Assembly: GCA_002718935.1 (NCBI GenBank) | Contig: PBFV01000037.1 | Span: 15,634-22,332, forward strand | Direction: 5' to 3' | From: Verrucomicrobiales bacterium | Lineage (GTDB): Bacteria > Verrucomicrobiota > Verrucomicrobiia > Limisphaerales > UBA1100 | DNA: 6,699 bases | Position numbers and translations under genes: made by a program | Notes under the pieces: model-generated | The model's input: only the letters and a program-made list of their open reading frames with translations | Databases searched by the model: none | Told to the model about the DNA's origin: nothing | Part shown: positions 1 to 6,476 of the stretch, in pieces | Numbering within the stretch: the first letter of the stretch is position 1 | Layout: each line of letters starts with the position of its first letter

Positions 1-1
1 G

Positions 2-697
2 CACCATATAGGGTTTTATGCCAGAGGAGGGGATGGGAGGTGGAGATATATTTCATATTGGTTCGGCCCTAGGCCAAAAGAGGATTTGACTCAACAAGGC
101 TTCGATCAGCGAATGGTGGCGAGCGATATTGTGGGAGCTCTCTGGGTTTATGTTTCTGATCCAGTAAGCAGGACTGAATTAGCACAAGAGCGGATTAATT
201 GGGAGCAATTGCCTTGGGCCGGGGCTAAGCCTTGGCTAGAAATTAGCAGTTTCACTGGGAAAAATCAGAATGGTAGCGGTACATTGCAAACAAGTAGGGT
301 TGAGGAAAAATCATATGCACTTGTTGACTGCCTGCTGCATTTCCGTGTTCAGGCGGTAAGTTCGGCAGATCCGGGGAAATCTTTTAGTAATCCTGCCACC
401 AGTTTTGACGGGAGGAATTATAATCCAAGCAATCCTGCAGAAGCCGATCAACTAAGGATGAGGCTTTCATCTTGGCCGCTATTTTTCTCGGGGAAAGAAG
501 TGCCCTCGTGTGTTAGCGTAGAAATTATAGTGGCAGACAAAAAACTAGTTGATGAAATGGAGGCAGATTTGGGAGAGCGCTATGCCGCGCAGCCTCCGGA
601 GATTCAGAAAAATGCAAAAATCAAATTTTTGAATGAAAACCTGGATCGGCTTTACTTTTTTAATCAATTAATCTTATTAGAGAAAGGGGGGTCGTGA
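2..697 (+). CDS. C-terminal part of a pseudopilin-like protein (Verru_Chthon cassette C / GspJ-like), 5' end outside window
   Basis: The frame is open from the left edge, so this is a truncated gene of 231 visible codons. An apparent TTG start at 86 has no merit, because the residues before it (HHIGFYARGG... and YISYWFGPR) read as ordinary protein. The visible part has no membrane segment; in pseudopilins that lies at the N-terminus, here missing. The segment VPSCVSVEIIVADKKLVDEM (about residues 158-177 of the visible part) resembles the 'LPxxVxVxxVAxDE' strand near the C-terminus of Verru_Chthon cassette C proteins and GspJ-like minor pseudopilins. It is followed, as in that family, by a helical stretch and a final beta strand (RLYFFNQLILLEK). 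The family match is from memory of motifs, not a search. The stop overlaps the next start (TGATG), so the two are probably one operon and translationally coupled. It likely acts as a minor pseudopilin in the inner membrane or periplasm. It could instead be an unrelated pilin-like protein. Confidence 0.6.
   Translation, partial: HHIGFYARGGDGRWRYISYWFGPRPKEDLTQQGFDQRMVASDIVGALWVYVSDPVSRTELAQERINWEQLPWAGAKPWLEISSFTGKNQNGSGTLQTSRVEEKSYALVDCLLHFRVQAVSSADPGKSFSNPATSFDGRNYNPSNPAEADQLRMRLSSWPLFFSGKEVPSCVSVEIIVADKKLVDEMEADLGERYAAQPPEIQKNAKIKFLNENLDRLYFFNQLILLEKGGS
681..691 (+). promoter_or_regulatory. Ribosome binding site of the giant pseudopilin-like gene
   Basis: The purine run AGAAAGGGGGG ends five bases before the ATG at 697. 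A GTG at 694 is also in frame but only two bases from this run. The ATG at 697, overlapping the upstream TGA as TGATG, is therefore the better start and indicates translational coupling to the preceding gene. Confidence 0.6.
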
Positions 698-795
698 TGA
701 AGGTATTTACTAATCATAAACGGGGGGCAGTTTTAGTTGTAACGCTAATCATGCTGTCCATGATTACATTCTTGGTGGTTGCATTTGTTGGGTTT
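697..795 (+). other. Prepilin-type leader and transmembrane helix of the giant protein
   Basis: Residues 1-10 (MKVFTNHKRG) form a short basic leader ending in Gly, followed by a 23-residue hydrophobic stretch to Phe33. Cleavage after Gly10 by a PilD-type peptidase is expected. Mature position 5 is Val rather than Glu. That is typical of GspK and many PilX-like minor pilins and argues against a major pilin. Confidence 0.65.
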
Positions 796-3700
796 TCAAG
801 ACTTGAGTATTCAACGGTAGAGTCAGGGATGGGTAGGTTCGAGACTAGTGGTTACCTGGAGCTTGCAGAATTGAAATCACAGGAGGAGGTGGTGGGTCTC
901 CTTGAAAAGAATGAAAACCATGGGGCTCTGGTGACGCAAAATATCGATGGTTTGGGGGTGCAAAAAATTGAACAATTTGGGCGTACTCCAGAAGAGGCCT
1001 TAGCGGCACTAATGAGTTTTTCAACAAATCAGCAGAGCAAGGCAAGGCCGCCTGTGTTTGTTGACCGAAATGGTGATGGGATTCAGGAGGATTTATCGTT
1101 TTACCTTAACTTAAATAATGCAACGAACAGCGATGGGGGGCATTTCCAACCTACCTATACTAATGATTTTGGGCGCAGTTTCGCAGGGGATCCGCATTGG
1201 ATTGGTATTCTGGAAGATGAAAATTTTCCGCACGGCCCTCAAAATAGATATTTGGGGAGATATGCGTCATTAACCGTGCCGGCCAGTAAGGCATTAAGTA
1301 TCCGCTACAATCATAATGCCGGAAAGCCACTGGGCAGGATTGAACGATTCGACGGCGGTTATATTCTAATCCGATTTGGTGAATTGGCTGGGGTAAGCGT
1401 TGCACCCAATACAACATTCCAAGTAGTAAGCAAAATGAATGGCCGGCCTGTTGGGCGTGTAAAGATTATAGGGGTGCCAGTTATTGGTGGTTTGAGTAGA
1501 GTTCAATTTAGAATTGCTGAACATGGTCGCTTGTCGAAGGGGGACTATGTGTTCCAGAGACAGGTGGCGGGTGAAATATTAAGTAGGTTTGATCGTTTTT
1601 ATAGGGACCAAGGACGTCATCCTAATGAAATTAATTTGGCAGCTGGCTTGGCTGCCATTGATGGGCGTCATTTCAGGTATCAAAATACAAGTCCTTATGC
1701 AGGCAGTTCTTCCTCGCCTGGCGGGAATTATTCAGCTTTCAGTTTTTCATCAGCCATGGAGTATTTTAATCATGGAATTGAGGATATAATGCACTTGAGA
1801 TTCCAGCCGCCGCACTTCAATGAGCTTATAAGTACAAACCGCCTAAGAAATGACTTTGATGGAGTGGCTTCCAGGCAGCTTATTGGGATGCATAATTGGT
1901 TGAAAAGTGTGAGTCTTGAAAATGGCCTTACACCTGAATCGACAGCCCCGTATGCTTTTTATAACTTCATGGAACTCTTTAGTTCGGTGCCTCGGCCGAC
2001 CGAGGATGGTGGGTTTGATGCGGGGCAAATCCGCAGCGAAGTAGTGGTCGGGAATGCGGTCGTATCAACCCTGCGGAATGCTATTCAATTCTTGACGCCA
2101 CACGGGTTGAAAAATGGGGATAAAATTGAGCAGAGGTTTTATCATAAGGAAGCGGCTCCTTTCATTTTTGATCCTATTTTTTTCCCGGTAAATATTTATG
2201 ACGGCCAAGCTGCAGTATCTGTTGCGGCGTTGAAAGATATTGCAGAAAATGGGCTGATAACTACCGCAATAGCGCACAGGTTATTGCCGGGGGATCGAAT
2301 TGAATTTCTGCCAGTTGGTGACACAAAAATTTTTCCACTGATATATAATGGCGCCGATTCAGATGGGAATGTCCTGTATCGTCCATTGCGCGAAGTCCTG
2401 ATTGGAAATATAATCAGCGACACTAAATTGCGCATAATTCTGCCGAATCAAGTAGGCACAGTCCCAAAAGGCCAAGAAGGTATAGTGGGTTGGGGAGTGC
2501 TTGATCCGCGCACAAATAAGTATTTTAGAAGTTTTGGAAGGGATCCCGGAGCGCAATTGCCTGCAATATTTGATCGTGCATCTTATCAATTAAGATACCG
2601 CTATACTCCATGGGAATTAGATCCTTTGCCATATTTTGTCCGAGTGTTAGATGCTGATACTGTATCACTACATCGTTCGGCGGAGCTGAATGAATCCTCG
2701 CGAATTATTTTTAATGAGCAATGGAACAATCCATCTGATTATGCCTATCGTGCTAATACCAAGACGTTTGAATGGCTTCGTCAAAACGATAAGAAAATTC
2801 GAAGAGGTTGGGTTCGGTTCGCGAACAAGATTCCCCAAGGAGTATCTAAATATGATGTCTTTGAAGTGCGGATGGATTCCAGGACGGGCAATATTTACCT
2901 GTATGGAGCAGGTGGTAGCTTATTGGAGGTTCCGGAAGCAAATTATGAATTGCAGCCAGTATATAAATTTGGCCATGACTTGCTTGCTGAAGCTGTTGAG
3001 AAAATGGCGGGTTTAATGTTGAATGAATCAATTGATGTTACTGGTGGTAATAAAATTGAAAGTGACGGAAGAGTAACGCCAGGCGGAGTGGTGGAGCATT
3101 TTCTTGGAGGGCAGTTGCTGGCAAAGAGTGATCCGTTCAATCCGTCCGCGTTGGAATTGGGGCTTGGGGGGCATCCAGAAGCTATGGGTTTATGGCATGA
3201 GCCCAGACGAGGTATTCCCATGAACGAGAGTGCGGATAATTATACCCGTGAGGTGGAACGCATTGTGCAAGTGGCGGCAAACATTGCTGATTTGCGTTCC
3301 GGCTATTTTGGCCAAAATCTGCCGATCGCAGGGAAAGAAGTGCTCACTTGTGAGGAGCCCGGCTTATCTTTTCTGCCTTTTGGTAACTACGGCCGCGACC
3401 ATGATGTGAGTGCTGGCATTCGAGTCAGGTCCGGATATGCTGGTATGATTCTATGTATGCGTACCGACCAGCCCAACCCATGGGATTATCCCATGTATGA
3501 AGTAAGCTATCGTGTAAGTGACGATCAGAAACATGGTAAACTGCTGCTTTGGCTATGGAAAGAGGGACAGCGCAAGCCGGTGGCTAGCTCGCGTGACTTG
3601 CCAGTTATAGGTAATGGTGAAGTGTATCGGCTCCGAGTTAAATGCGACATGGGGCGCCATGTAACGGCTTCTTTCAGTGGGGGAGGGGTAGAGGAGCCTA

Positions 3701-6408
3701 ATTGCATAAGCTATGAGCATGACGAAGCCCTAATGGGGCAGGCTGCCTGCTTGGCTAATATTGCAAGTCCCCCTCAGGGCCGCGCCGATTTTTTTGAGCT
3801 AACACCAGGCGTAATGCCTGCTGAGGTGGCTGCTGAAGTGGCAAATAACAAGGCATGGAGCCACACTATGCGTAGTGGGGGAGACACGCTCCCTACAGCT
3901 TGGCGGGGCGTGTTTCGGCGCGATGCCTCAAACAAGGTTTATCTAACTGGTTTTCAGCGTTGGCGCAGTTCGTTGCTAAGGCGTGACAGTGATTGGAGAA
4001 CTTCATGGTACCAACGCAAAGCTCCCACGGTCATCGGAATCAAAGACAGGCACAATGAACCAGGCAAAGGGTTAGTGCCGGCGTTCAATGAGTTTTCATT
4101 AAGGGCGGTTTACAATGTAAAACAAAAGGAAATTATTGCGCGAATGGCCGCAGAGGTTCACTTACCGGGGCAATTGGATCGGAGTTTTTATGGAAACGTG
4201 AATGCGGTTGTTGAGAGTGGTGTCATTAAATTGATCTATACAGATGCTTCGGGTGGAACAATAGAAAAACGGATCAACTTACAGCCAGGTATTGCATTCT
4301 ATACTCCTCCACAACAAAGGCCCGTAACATTAGATGAAGGCAGATTGCCGTATCATAAGTGGATACCACTTTTTGACCCATATATTCAGCCAAATCTCCA
4401 ATTCAAAAAATTGACCGGAGGGATTGAGTACATTGACGGGCAGGGCAGCTTAACTGATATCCACATAGAGCAGTTAGCCCTGAGGGTGGAAGGTCAGATA
4501 GTTGAGGCGAATCTTCAATCGCGCGCAGTGGACTACCTAAATACCACCGTGACACTCTCGGCTCCCGTGCCTTTTGCTAATAGTGACCCGGTGCAGGCGG
4601 CTAATCTTGATGCAGCACATCGGGGGCTAAATGAGTGGGGGTATTACCCTAAGTGGGAGCCTAAGAAAAATTATGGCACGGTTGGTAACAACCAAAACCC
4701 GCGCCGAGTATTTCATAATGATGCTTTTTATGCCCTGCGTGTAGGCGGCCTGCCGGGTGACGCCAAAAATCCTTCCCCTGACCGCGGCGGCAATTGGTTA
4801 AAACTGCCTTGGGAAGTGCGCATGCTGGACATTAGTTGGCAGGTGAATGACCCATTGGTTAACTCTCGTGGTGATAGTTATGGTGCCAGGGCTTATGTTC
4901 CGGGGGGATGGCCGCTCAGGCCAAGATATGACAAAGATGGTCGCCGAGTAGGCTGGGAGCCTGTGCCGGGCACTCAAGAAAATACCCGTACTTGGTATCG
5001 GCGCCACTGGCTGCCCCTTCAGGCTGCCTACGATCCAAGCTACGGGTTTGGGGTGAATCTTGGCTCGTTTAACCATGCTAGCCGACCGTGGGGAATCAGT
5101 GGGGGAGATGCCTCTATACAAGATCCTCGTGGTGTTGGGGCTTATAATGCCAATCATCCTCCGCATTTGGATTGGCGTTTCCCAGATTTAGCTCGTACTC
5201 CACTAAAAACAGTGGGGTGGCTGGGGCAGGTGCACCGCGGCACCCCGTGGCAAACGCTTTACCTTAAATCCAAAAAGGCCGGCCTAGCAGGTGTGACAGC
5301 TTATAGTAACATTGATGGTATTATAACAGTGCCTAATCACTCTATCCAAACCGGGGATCAGCTGCAGCTTATGGGGAAATGTCCGGATACGTGGAAGGAT
5401 TTACGTCTCAACCCCAATGCAGTGCGTGTGGATTCCGAGGGTAATATATTGCTCGGCGAACTGGAAGGCTTTGCTGAGCGGCTCGATGAAAACCGTATCC
5501 GTGTTTGGCCTACTCAAAGTCTTTCCGCCGGAGGGGTGGATGTGCTTTCGGACTTGGGGAACGTTTTGAACACGGAAGGCTTGCTCGTTCAAAATATACA
5601 GTATTGGCAAAACTGGGCAGGTAGTCAGGACACGCAACCGGTGAACGATCATCGCCTACTAGAAGTGTTCCGCGTTGATCCGGGCACGCCCGTACGAGGC
5701 CAGTTTTCGGTAAACAATGACCGTCCTGAGGCGTGGGGCGCACTGTTGAGTGGGCTTTCTGCTCCCATGGCAGCAATAAAATATCCGGATGGCAGTGCGA
5801 ATCCAATGCCGCGTATTATCGGGGCCAATGATAGTGATTTTTCACCTGAGAGAGAAGTGCGAGTTGACATGCATGATGGTCGATGGGGGCAGTTGGTTGC
5901 GGGGGTCAATCAAACTCGCGGTAAGTATAAATTCACCCGTGGTACGGATATCCTGAAAGTTCCTCAGCTATCAACGGACTCACCATATTTGCCAGTTGTT
6001 TGGCAACACTTGGCATCAGGTTTTGCAGATGAATTTGATATTGAACGTTTGCCTCAGCAATTGCTCTCATTAACAAGTGTAGATAATGATCCAATTTATG
6101 AAACATATACTGTTGTTGAGCGATTGCGGCCAGCATTAAGGTTAAGGTTGCCTCAATATTCTGGGCCAGCCGTAATCCCTCCAAACACAAAAATAGGAGG
6201 CAAAGATGTTGGGGGCACTGTGCTCAACTATGCAGTGGCCGGATCTGAAATGAGAAGGCAGGTATACCGACTAGATGGCTATAAGGAGTTCCATCGATCT
6301 ATCAAAAATGGACATCCCGGTTATCATAGGGGAATTGATGGAAACCTGCGGCCCTTGCCTCCATTGCGTCCTGTAGTAATCCAGTCCAGCACTATGCAGA
6401 TGAATTAG
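697..6408 (+). CDS. Giant pseudopilin-anchored mosaic protein (Verru_Chthon cassette A / GspK-PilX-like), 1,903 aa
   Basis: The N-terminus MKVFTNHKRG followed by AVLVVTLIMLSMITFLVVAF is a short basic leader, a Gly at the expected prepilin peptidase site, and one hydrophobic helix (residues 11-33). There is no Glu at mature position 5, as in GspK/PilX-type minor pilins. The rest is a predicted extracytoplasmic body. In order I see a DRNGDGIQED loop (123-132), a small beta module (about 228-288), an HGLKNGD motif (469-475), an HxLxxGD module (519-583), a related strand PYFVRVLDADTVSLHRS (about 645-661), a concanavalin/LamG-like domain (about 879-1038), a SWQVNDPLV motif (1380-1388), a GTPWQTLYLKS motif (1515-1525), a second HxLxxGD module (1541-1605), and LLEVFRV (1654-1660) with RGQFSVNND (1667-1675). 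The last set resembles C-terminal signatures of large verrucomicrobial pseudopilin-associated proteins, as I remember them. The protein has only six cysteines. It is longer than typical GspK (roughly 300 residues) and, I believe, longer than most cassette A proteins. It follows the preceding pseudopilin gene with a one-base overlap. A tip, adhesion or display role is inference; no catalytic motif is evident. Confidence 0.75.
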   Translation: MKVFTNHKRGAVLVVTLIMLSMITFLVVAFVGFSRLEYSTVESGMGRFETSGYLELAELKSQEEVVGLLEKNENHGALVTQNIDGLGVQKIEQFGRTPEEALAALMSFSTNQQSKARPPVFVDRNGDGIQEDLSFYLNLNNATNSDGGHFQPTYTNDFGRSFAGDPHWIGILEDENFPHGPQNRYLGRYASLTVPASKALSIRYNHNAGKPLGRIERFDGGYILIRFGELAGVSVAPNTTFQVVSKMNGRPVGRVKIIGVPVIGGLSRVQFRIAEHGRLSKGDYVFQRQVAGEILSRFDRFYRDQGRHPNEINLAAGLAAIDGRHFRYQNTSPYAGSSSSPGGNYSAFSFSSAMEYFNHGIEDIMHLRFQPPHFNELISTNRLRNDFDGVASRQLIGMHNWLKSVSLENGLTPESTAPYAFYNFMELFSSVPRPTEDGGFDAGQIRSEVVVGNAVVSTLRNAIQFLTPHGLKNGDKIEQRFYHKEAAPFIFDPIFFPVNIYDGQAAVSVAALKDIAENGLITTAIAHRLLPGDRIEFLPVGDTKIFPLIYNGADSDGNVLYRPLREVLIGNIISDTKLRIILPNQVGTVPKGQEGIVGWGVLDPRTNKYFRSFGRDPGAQLPAIFDRASYQLRYRYTPWELDPLPYFVRVLDADTVSLHRSAELNESSRIIFNEQWNNPSDYAYRANTKTFEWLRQNDKKIRRGWVRFANKIPQGVSKYDVFEVRMDSRTGNIYLYGAGGSLLEVPEANYELQPVYKFGHDLLAEAVEKMAGLMLNESIDVTGGNKIESDGRVTPGGVVEHFLGGQLLAKSDPFNPSALELGLGGHPEAMGLWHEPRRGIPMNESADNYTREVERIVQVAANIADLRSGYFGQNLPIAGKEVLTCEEPGLSFLPFGNYGRDHDVSAGIRVRSGYAGMILCMRTDQPNPWDYPMYEVSYRVSDDQKHGKLLLWLWKEGQRKPVASSRDLPVIGNGEVYRLRVKCDMGRHVTASFSGGGVEEPNCISYEHDEALMGQAACLANIASPPQGRADFFELTPGVMPAEVAAEVANNKAWSHTMRSGGDTLPTAWRGVFRRDASNKVYLTGFQRWRSSLLRRDSDWRTSWYQRKAPTVIGIKDRHNEPGKGLVPAFNEFSLRAVYNVKQKEIIARMAAEVHLPGQLDRSFYGNVNAVVESGVIKLIYTDASGGTIEKRINLQPGIAFYTPPQQRPVTLDEGRLPYHKWIPLFDPYIQPNLQFKKLTGGIEYIDGQGSLTDIHIEQLALRVEGQIVEANLQSRAVDYLNTTVTLSAPVPFANSDPVQAANLDAAHRGLNEWGYYPKWEPKKNYGTVGNNQNPRRVFHNDAFYALRVGGLPGDAKNPSPDRGGNWLKLPWEVRMLDISWQVNDPLVNSRGDSYGARAYVPGGWPLRPRYDKDGRRVGWEPVPGTQENTRTWYRRHWLPLQAAYDPSYGFGVNLGSFNHASRPWGISGGDASIQDPRGVGAYNANHPPHLDWRFPDLARTPLKTVGWLGQVHRGTPWQTLYLKSKKAGLAGVTAYSNIDGIITVPNHSIQTGDQLQLMGKCPDTWKDLRLNPNAVRVDSEGNILLGELEGFAERLDENRIRVWPTQSLSAGGVDVLSDLGNVLNTEGLLVQNIQYWQNWAGSQDTQPVNDHRLLEVFRVDPGTPVRGQFSVNNDRPEAWGALLSGLSAPMAAIKYPDGSANPMPRIIGANDSDFSPEREVRVDMHDGRWGQLVAGVNQTRGKYKFTRGTDILKVPQLSTDSPYLPVVWQHLASGFADEFDIERLPQQLLSLTSVDNDPIYETYTVVERLRPALRLRLPQYSGPAVIPPNTKIGGKDVGGTVLNYAVAGSEMRRQVYRLDGYKEFHRSIKNGHPGYHRGIDGNLRPLPPLRPVVIQSSTMQMN
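1378..1560 (+). other. Small beta module with NGRPVGRVKI and GDYV motifs (residues about 228-288)
   Basis: The order is a strand (TTFQVVSK), a turn with NGRPVGRVKIIGV, then a strand (VQFRIAEHG) and KGDYVF. This follows a pattern seen in small periplasmic beta domains: a strand, 'G.xVGxlkV', a strand, then 'GDxV'. Similar segments occur in many verrucomicrobial and planctomycete exported proteins as I remember them. No precise family is claimed. Confidence 0.35.
2101..2121 (+). other. First HxLxxGD motif (residues 469-475)
   Basis: The residues HGLKNGD follow a beta-type stretch (NAIQFLTP). They match the 'pHGLxxGDxV' turn common in small beta modules of phage tail proteins. Here only the turn is conserved; the rest of the module cannot be aligned by eye with the two better copies at 2251 and 5317. 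Confidence 0.4.
2251..2445 (+). repeat. HxLxxGD beta module, copy A (residues 519-583)
   Basis: The segment begins GLITTAIAHRLLPGDRIEFL, passes through DSDGNVL (554-560) and ends KLRIILP (577-583). It aligns by eye with copy B at 5317-5511: His to final Pro is 57 residues here and 58 there. The nearby strand PYFVRVLDADTVSLHRS (nt 2632-2682) fits the second half of the phage-type 'HGL..GD ... YxVrvvdxxtvxLh' module. Confidence 0.5.
3331..3810 (+). other. Concanavalin/LamG-like jelly-roll domain (residues about 879-1038)
   Basis: The succession of motifs is DVSAGIRVRSGYAGMILCMR, then MYEVSYRV, GKLLLWLWKEG, GEVYRLRVKC, HVTASFSGGG, and a closing GRADFFELTPG. It follows the strand order of LamG/DUF1080-like carbohydrate-binding jelly rolls, which end in 'a.FDnfelt'. 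Cysteines 885, 920, 983, 1003 and 1018 all lie here, whereas the other 1,740 or so residues hold one. The assignment is by pattern only. A binding role is likely; no catalytic residues could be assigned. Confidence 0.5.
4831..5760 (+). other. C-terminal signature region of the giant protein (residues 1379-1688)
   Basis: Three landmarks occur in order: SWQVNDPLV, then VGWLGQVHRGTPWQTLYLKS, then NDHRLLEVFRV with RGQFSVNNDRPEAWGALLSG. In large verrucomicrobial pseudopilin-associated proteins I recall 'WQaNDPLVH', 'GELGYvhRgTPWqT', and 'LLDlF...RGrvNLNT'. Here the usual 'NLNT' reads SVNN. The second HxLxxGD module sits between the second and third landmarks. Confidence 0.45.
5317..5511 (+). repeat. 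HxLxxGD beta module, copy B (residues 1541-1605)
   Basis: The segment begins GIITVPNHSIQTGDQLQLMG, contains the sixth cysteine (1562), passes through DSEGNIL (1579-1585) and ends RIRVWP (1600-1605). Shared positions with copy A are G-x-I-T, H-x-(I/L)-x-x-G-D, D-S-(D/E)-G-N-(V/I)-L and (L/I)-R-(I/V) near the end. The protein copies have diverged and no DNA-level repeat is evident. Confidence 0.5.
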
Positions 6409-6427
6409 CCCGCGGATACATCGGGTT
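6407..6427 (+). terminator. Weak hairpin after the giant gene, possible terminator
   Basis: CCCG at 6409-6412 can pair with CGGG at 6422-6425. One G-U and one A-T pair extend the stem outward, around a nine-base loop. Only three Ts follow, so it is a poor intrinsic terminator. Termination could instead depend on Rho or on the nearby GC hairpin. Confidence 0.2.
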
Positions 6428-6455
6428 TGTCAGCGGCGGAGCCGCGAGGTATGAT
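6427..6455 (+). promoter_or_regulatory. Sigma70-type promoter for uvrA
   Basis: TTGTCA (6427-6432) and TATGAT (6450-6455) each match the consensus in five of six bases and are separated by exactly 17 bp. The start of transcription would fall near 6461-6463. It lies in the only intergenic gap of the window and points toward uvrA, giving a very short leader. It suggests that uvrA is transcribed independently of the pseudopilin operon. Confidence 0.5.
6433..6445. repeat. Perfect inverted repeat in the uvrA promoter spacer
   Basis: GCGGC, then GGA, then GCCGC forms a five-base-pair stem with a three-base loop. It begins directly after the -35 hexamer and fills most of the spacer. It could be an operator or a hairpin ending the upstream transcript. 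It resembles neither the E. coli (CTG-N10-CAG) nor the Bacillus (GAAC-N4-GTTC) LexA box. Confidence 0.4.
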
Positions 6456-6468
6456 GCCGGTTTTGCAT

Positions 6469-6476
6469 GGAGGTGA
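6469..6476 (+). promoter_or_regulatory. Perfect Shine-Dalgarno-like GGAGGTGA at the uvrA start
   Basis: GGAGGTGA is fully complementary to the anti-SD core UCACCUCC. It overlaps the candidate GTG start at 6473 and lies downstream of the candidate ATG at 6467. The first in-frame codon at proper spacing is ATC at 6482, five bases after its end. Confidence 0.35.

Noticed and set aside
694..696. GTG 694 as the start of the giant gene
   Set aside because: It is only two bases from the purine run; ATG 697 has better spacing and forms the usual TGATG overlap.
86..697. A complete 203-residue protein starting at TTG 86
   Set aside because: The frame is open to the window edge and the upstream residues look like protein, so the TTG is only the first permitted codon inside a truncated gene.
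683..697. Programmed -1 frameshift at AAAGGGGGG fusing the two genes
   Set aside because: The run is not phased as X XXY YYZ in the first gene's frame, and the stop/start overlap with a Shine-Dalgarno run explains the arrangement more simply.
2690..3016. 108-codon open frame on the plus strand inside the giant gene
   Set aside because: The encoded protein shows no recognisable motif and the overlapping main frame continues with coherent beta-strand pattern.
4798..5166. 122-codon open frame on the minus strand, and similar minus-strand frames elsewhere
   Set aside because: It lies wholly inside the giant gene, has no convincing domain or ribosome binding site, and reads as a shadow.
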